This document shows, one piece after another, positions 59,610 through 64,000 of a DNA stretch of 64,000 bases; the first letter of the stretch is position 1; the number at the start of each line of letters is the position of its first letter. A model generated the notes under the pieces. It was given only the letters and a program-made list of their open reading frames with translations. It was not told the origin of the DNA and did not search any database. Location: positions 11,416,501-11,480,500 of the forward strand of contig NC_056752.1 in the NCBI RefSeq assembly GCF_018687715.1, given 5' to 3'. A program made the translations under genes and the position numbers. Source of the DNA: Carya illinoinensis (Eukaryota > Streptophyta > Magnoliopsida > Fagales > Juglandaceae).

Positions 59610-60044
59610 GGCTATGCTTGGAGGCATAGATGAGACATAAAATTTTTAAACTTATCAAAATTTCATTCTCAGACATTATTTAACAAAAAGCTTTTTTTAA
59701 TTTTAAATTTTCAAAATTTCATATTTTTAATTTTTTCATATAATCATTACTTAATCATTATTCAAATACAAAAATTGATACAATTTTTATAAACTTAAAA
59801 ACAAAATGCAAAAGTTAATACAACTTTTACAAATTTTAAAACATAAATAATATTAAAAAATTATATTCAAACAATTTTTTAACTTTATAATATTTTTATT
59901 CAACAATATTTTTATTCAACTTTTTCTTTGGTTTTTCTCAAAACTCAATAAAATATCCTTACTCAAACTACTTCACTACCATTCACAAAATTCTGAGATA
60001 ATTCATGTGACTCTCCCAACCTCTACTTGGAATGTAACGAAGAC
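59610..60044. mobile_element. Tourist-like MITE with TTA target duplication
   Basis: Flanked by TTA at 59607-59609 and 60045-60047. The ends are GGCTATGCTTGGAGG and CTACTTGGAATGTAACGAAGAC. The interior holds ATAATATTAAAAAATTATATTC and CAACTTTTTC motifs shared with 36903-37259. Two inner stretches are locally duplicated (AAAATTGATACAATTTTTA / AAAGTTAATACAACTTTTA; TATTTTTATTCAAC twice). Confidence 0.7.
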
Positions 60045-60934
60045 TTAGAATGTTGGGACATACAACACATGGTTACATACTCCTATTCATGACAGATAAT
60101 ATGCAATGCATCATATTATGTAACTAACAGTATACAATAATCACAGCGAAAAAATGGTGATTTATAAAATTTCATGCCAGAATAAACTAATCATCCCAAT
60201 AATTCAGATAACCATAGATAGATGATGCCTTACTAAAAGATGTCCAAACAGTAAGGCATGAGTATAAACATAAACTAGGAGATAGAATCTCCTTATTACA
60301 AACAACATTAATGAGGTTCCATAAAAAGGTAGATCAAAATATCTCTTTAATACGCTGCATAGTGAACATGACCATCTTTAAGAACATCACTATTAACTCC
60401 ATCTTTCGGTTGAGGTCTAACTCGTTCTCAATCATCTGAAGCCAAGGGGTGGAGTTGATCACCATCTTGTTCGTCAAATATTTGTCCTAACACATCTTCT
60501 ACCATTTCAAGGGGAATAGTAGTGGAACTACCACAATAAGATTCATTGAAATCTCAATAAGTTAAATAACCAACTTGTACAAAGATAAGATATGCATGAT
60601 TAATAATAAATATAAGACGTATGCCAGATATACAAAAAACCCGTATTTATCTCCCATCCAAATTCCTTAACATTTTTCAGAATAACTTTGATGCACATTC
60701 TTACATAGAACATTTTGTGCTTCATCTTTTCAAAAACATATCATTTCTTATTTATTAAAGTTATTATTAACAGAACATAACATATGGTATCATCTTAGCT
60801 CCCATTTGCACTGTCAGTACCTATTGGTGACTGTAGTACAAGTCATGTTGAAACTACATTGTCTGCATACTCATATATCAATGCATTGATAAAATAACAT
60901 TTCATCATCATAACATATGCACCCACCAGCATGA

Positions 60935-61490
60935 GTGTCATATACAACTTTTCTCTTTTTGTTTTCAAAAATAATCCATTCGAAACTCGTTGATGGTTAT
61001 TTGTCAACCTAGGAATTACCATTCCTTTTTTACTAACTCTAAAGTAAACAGAAGTTTCACTAGGATAAGTTATCATCCTAGCATTTGGGGTCGTCACAAA
61101 ATCATTTTTATGCTATGCTCAAAATGTATTTCATGACATGTGCTTAGGTAGTATGTTTAATGTAAAAATGACTTTTTCATGTAACATGTTAAAATGGTGA
61201 AAACTTGGTGTCATATATGACTTTGCTACAATATTCTTTAAAAAGAATCCACTCGAAACTCTTTGACAATTATTTATCAACTTAGGAATTACTACTCTAT
61301 TTTTACTCACTCTAAAGTAAACAAATGAGTTTCACTAGAATAATTCTTCATTCTAGTATTTGGGGTTGTGACAAAAATAATTTTTATGCTATGCTCAAAA
61401 TGTATTTCATGACATGTGTTTATGTAGTATGTTCAAGTAAAAATGGCATTTTCATGTAACATGCTAAAATGGTTAACACTTTACATATCA
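60935..61490. repeat. Two-copy 276-bp tandem duplication
   Basis: The block with TCCATTCGAAACTCGTTG, AGTTTCACTAGGATAAG and TATGCTATGCTCAAAATG near 60965-61130 recurs 276 bases later with scattered substitutions. The TGCTATGCTC marker is at 61111 and again at 61387. Non-coding in all frames. It could be part of an LTR or a satellite seed. Confidence 0.75.
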
Positions 61491-62799
61491 TATAAGTAAG
61501 TAATCAAATGCTCAATGATGTACCATATGATATTATATACTCAAAATGAAGTTTATAATATGAATGCGGCGTTTATACAAGAATCCTAAATAAATTATCT
61601 AAAAGTAAGTTAGAAGTTAACTTACAAACTTCTTGAGTTATTAGGAAATGGTGCGGCTGAAATAAGAGATATTTCTAAGTTAGGAATCAAGATTTTTAGA
61701 TTCAAGAGGGTTCAAAACTACCCTTATATTTCTCAAAATTGCCACTTAGGCACTAAACTTTCACTATTTATATTTTGGCCCCAAGTTTCACCAAATTGCA
61801 CAAACTTTAAATTTTCCAAGGTCTAAATCCACATGTGATTTTAGAATTGCAAGAACCAAATAGCTACCATGCTAACTCCATCCAACTCATGGCATACATT
61901 GTGACCATTTGTGATTTCAAGTCTATAACTTCTATGGATGCATGTGTGACCAAATTTCATCATGTAGTAAATAATAAATATGACCCCTAAGGACAAGTTA
62001 ACAACTTAGATTCAGGTCACGTGAGTTCCTATCAACATTCATGCATTGACAATCACCAAAACATTACAAAACTTCCAAACTGAGTATAAGCATGATGTAT
62101 CTAACTTCTCTTTGACATGTAAACTCTTAAAGCCTAAATAGATCATTTATATTAACTCTTAACATGATGAAAATAGGTTTCTAAAGGTTTGTAACACAAA
62201 TTTTGAGAAAATAAATCATGACATCACAAGATAACCTTCATGCAAGTGGAAACCGAATATGCTAGATGATCAACCTAAGATATTGACTTATAAACCCATC
62301 ATGACATGCTGTTATCTTCAAATATAAATCTTCAATCAATTAATCAAGATGTTAGCTAAGCTTAGTGTAGGGGAGATTTTCCGCCAAGGCCCCAGGCCCA
62401 TAAGGATTAGCCTAGACCAGACATTAGAAAGACTTGAGAAACCTGGCCCAGACTTGTATGGTCTCTCAGCAACTCGAATGGGACTCATGACCCATGAAAG
62501 TTGAGCATGTCTATCCAAGTCAGGATGAGACGTTACACAAAGAATGCGGGAAGCCAAACCAGAGGAAAGGGAAGGAAGCACGATAGAGAGAAATGAGGGA
62601 CTCCAAAGCAACACGGGAAGATCACGCTGCATTAAATAGGTTCACTAGACAATCACGTCGCATTGATGACTAAACCAGAGGATCAGGCCGCATTAAAAGC
62701 AGTTAATGAGTATTTCGCCATTGATGAACCCAGTTAATGATTATTTCGCCAAATAGTGATTTGGAGGATGCCCATTATGCAATCTGAAGCGCTCATTGG

Positions 62800-64000
62800 T
62801 TCTAAACCTGATGTATTTTTGTTACTTTCCAATCTTCAAAATTGTTGAGAAGAGTTTTTGAGTCTCGAATTATCCCTTCTATTGCCCAATTAGAGTTTGA
62901 GGGGGTTGTTTAAAGTTGAGATCACTACTTGCCCCCTTTTATGTTGATGCTCTTCCAATCTTTTTCTATTGCCAGTCTGATACCTAGCAATATTGCTGAG
63001 GCCTCACCACTATTGGGATTACAGTTGTTGGTGAAGTCCGTTGTACATGCGACTATGTCTCCTAGATGATCCCTACACACTGCAACTATGGTACTACCCA
63101 GAGGTTTAACTTATACATCAAATGAAACATAAATTTTACCTCTAATAGGTGGTATCCAAGGGGTAATATCACTATTGGTTTTCTCAATCCAAGCCCCTGT
63201 ATGATCTTGATAGAGCTTAAGAACATTCTTGATGAATTGATCTATTGGAATGGTTGGAGAGCCATGAACAATTTGATTTCTGTAAAACCAAAGACAATCC
63301 ATAGCTAAAATTGTAAAAATCTGAAAGTTATGAGATTCTTGAGATTGGATTTGAAATTTAGTAACAAACTCAAGTATAGCAATTATCCAACTAGTGATAT
63401 CTTGTCCCATTAATCCTTCAATATTTAAGGGTCAAGGGGACTGACACTAGAGTATCCTTGAATAAGAGCATCTAAGAAAAAGATGATATATAGTTTCTTC
63501 CACATAATTGTAGATTAGGCAAAGGGCTTGGTCATCATTGAGGCCTATACACTGCCTAAGTAGGGAGTGAGTTGGCAAAATAATGTTAACAACTTTCCAA
63601 GTAAAAAGCTTAAGAAGATCCTAAGTCTTTAGAGCCCATAGATTTTTCCAAGTTTGAGGAGGATGAAGGTTGATTGGATTGGGAGGCTGGGATATCAAAG
63701 CAGCATAAGCTGACTTAATTGAGAATTTACCACTCGAGTGATGAAGCCACTTGACCTTATTAGAAAGACCTTGGAATTTGTATTGAGCAAGAGGAATTTT
63801 TTCAATCTCCCTAACAGTGTCATTTAACAAAAGAGTTTGAAGAAAAAGAGAGTTCCATCTTCTTGGTTCTTCCATGGTCAACTCCGCAACTTTTAAAGTT
63901 GGATCCTTGGTGATGCTTGAGGAGAAAGGTGAGGGAATATGAGATGGAATGAAGGGAATCCAAGGATCCTCCCATACAATTGTGTTTGATCCATTGTTGA
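62800..64000 (-). mobile_element. LINE ORF2 C-terminus with RNase H domain (runs off the window)
   Basis: Minus-strand text from 63880: RWNSLFLQTLL, IPLAQYKFQGLSNKVKWLHH, GKFSIKSAYAALISQ and WKNLWALKT (zinc-binding region before RNase H). Then DCLWFYRNQIVHGSP and, at 63110-62930, LGDIVACTTDF, SGEASAILLGIRLAIEKDW (RNase H with the conserved Glu and Ala positions). Last, EGIIRDSKTLLNNFEDWKV at about 62875-62820. It has several stops. This is the RNase H clade of plant LINEs, distinct from the family in the introns and similar in type to the remnant at 1-1039. Confidence 0.75.

Larger units (their letters stand above)
58521..62799. other. Intergenic region upstream of PIAL
   Basis: The first ~250 bases are the PIAL 5' UTR and promoter. 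About 58750-59060 is AT-rich with ATCCAAACGAGGTC at its right end, like a decayed Tourist-like MITE. A SINE-like stretch, a MITE and a tandem duplication are listed separately. On the minus strand 60510-60370 reads as EMVEDVLGQIFDEQDGDQLHPLAS then a stop, an acidic fragment I cannot name, probably transposon-derived. Nothing else was supported. Confidence 0.45.

Noticed and set aside
62336..62632. 98-codon minus-strand ORF
   Set aside because: No conserved motif, no neighbouring exon, no composition bias. Likely chance.
1..64000. A novel defence, secretion or biosynthetic gene system
   Set aside because: The five genes are unrelated single plant genes of known families. No clustering by function was seen.

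Overview
The window is nuclear DNA from a flowering plant. It has multi-exon genes with GT-AG introns, AT-rich intergenic DNA and dense layers of plant LINEs, Ty1-copia elements, hAT, PIF/Harbinger and CACTA-type elements and SINEs. The low gene density, the abundance of MITEs rich in GATGAGATGAG-type motifs, and the LINE style suggest a woody eudicot, possibly Fagales (walnut/pecan/oak group). That placement is inference only.

Five host genes can be assembled exon by exon, and every exon phase closes. (1) A plus-strand proline iminopeptidase-like alpha/beta hydrolase, 2731-7788: 10 exons, 513 aa, one GC-AG intron. (2) A plus-strand mitochondrial ribosomal protein mL46, 9695-20119: 6 exons, 230 aa. 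(3) A plus-strand group IIc WRKY transcription factor, 21427-24389: 2 exons, 205 aa. (4) A minus-strand Myb/SANT-like and NAM-associated-domain protein, 26753-27910: 2 exons, 359 aa. (5) A minus-strand E4 SUMO ligase of the PIAL1/PIAL2 family, 58520 down to 32188: 16 exons, 740 aa, spread over 26 kb.

Most of the rest is transposable elements, largely inside introns. The last intron of mL46 holds a 5'-to-3' internally deleted LINE bounded by a 16-bp target duplication. Inside that LINE sits a complete 5,066-bp Ty1-copia element with a perfect 5-bp target duplication; its gag-pol frame is broken by five stop codons and no frameshift. The PIAL gene introns carry a near full-length LINE (13-bp target duplication) interrupted by a MITE, a 4.1-kb probable solo LTR (5-bp duplication), a hAT MITE (8-bp duplication), a short LINE tail, and a nest of copia, MITE and solo LTR. 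The WRKY intron carries a CACTA-type non-autonomous element.

The outer parts (1-1.04 kb and 62.8-64 kb) are RNase H-type LINE remnants. Intergenic stretches hold MITEs, a tRNA-derived SINE resembling Au SINE, microsatellites and a 276-bp tandem duplication. I found no operon-like or defence-like novel system, no rRNA and no functional tRNA gene. The notable content is gene structure and the well-bounded, nested insertion history.
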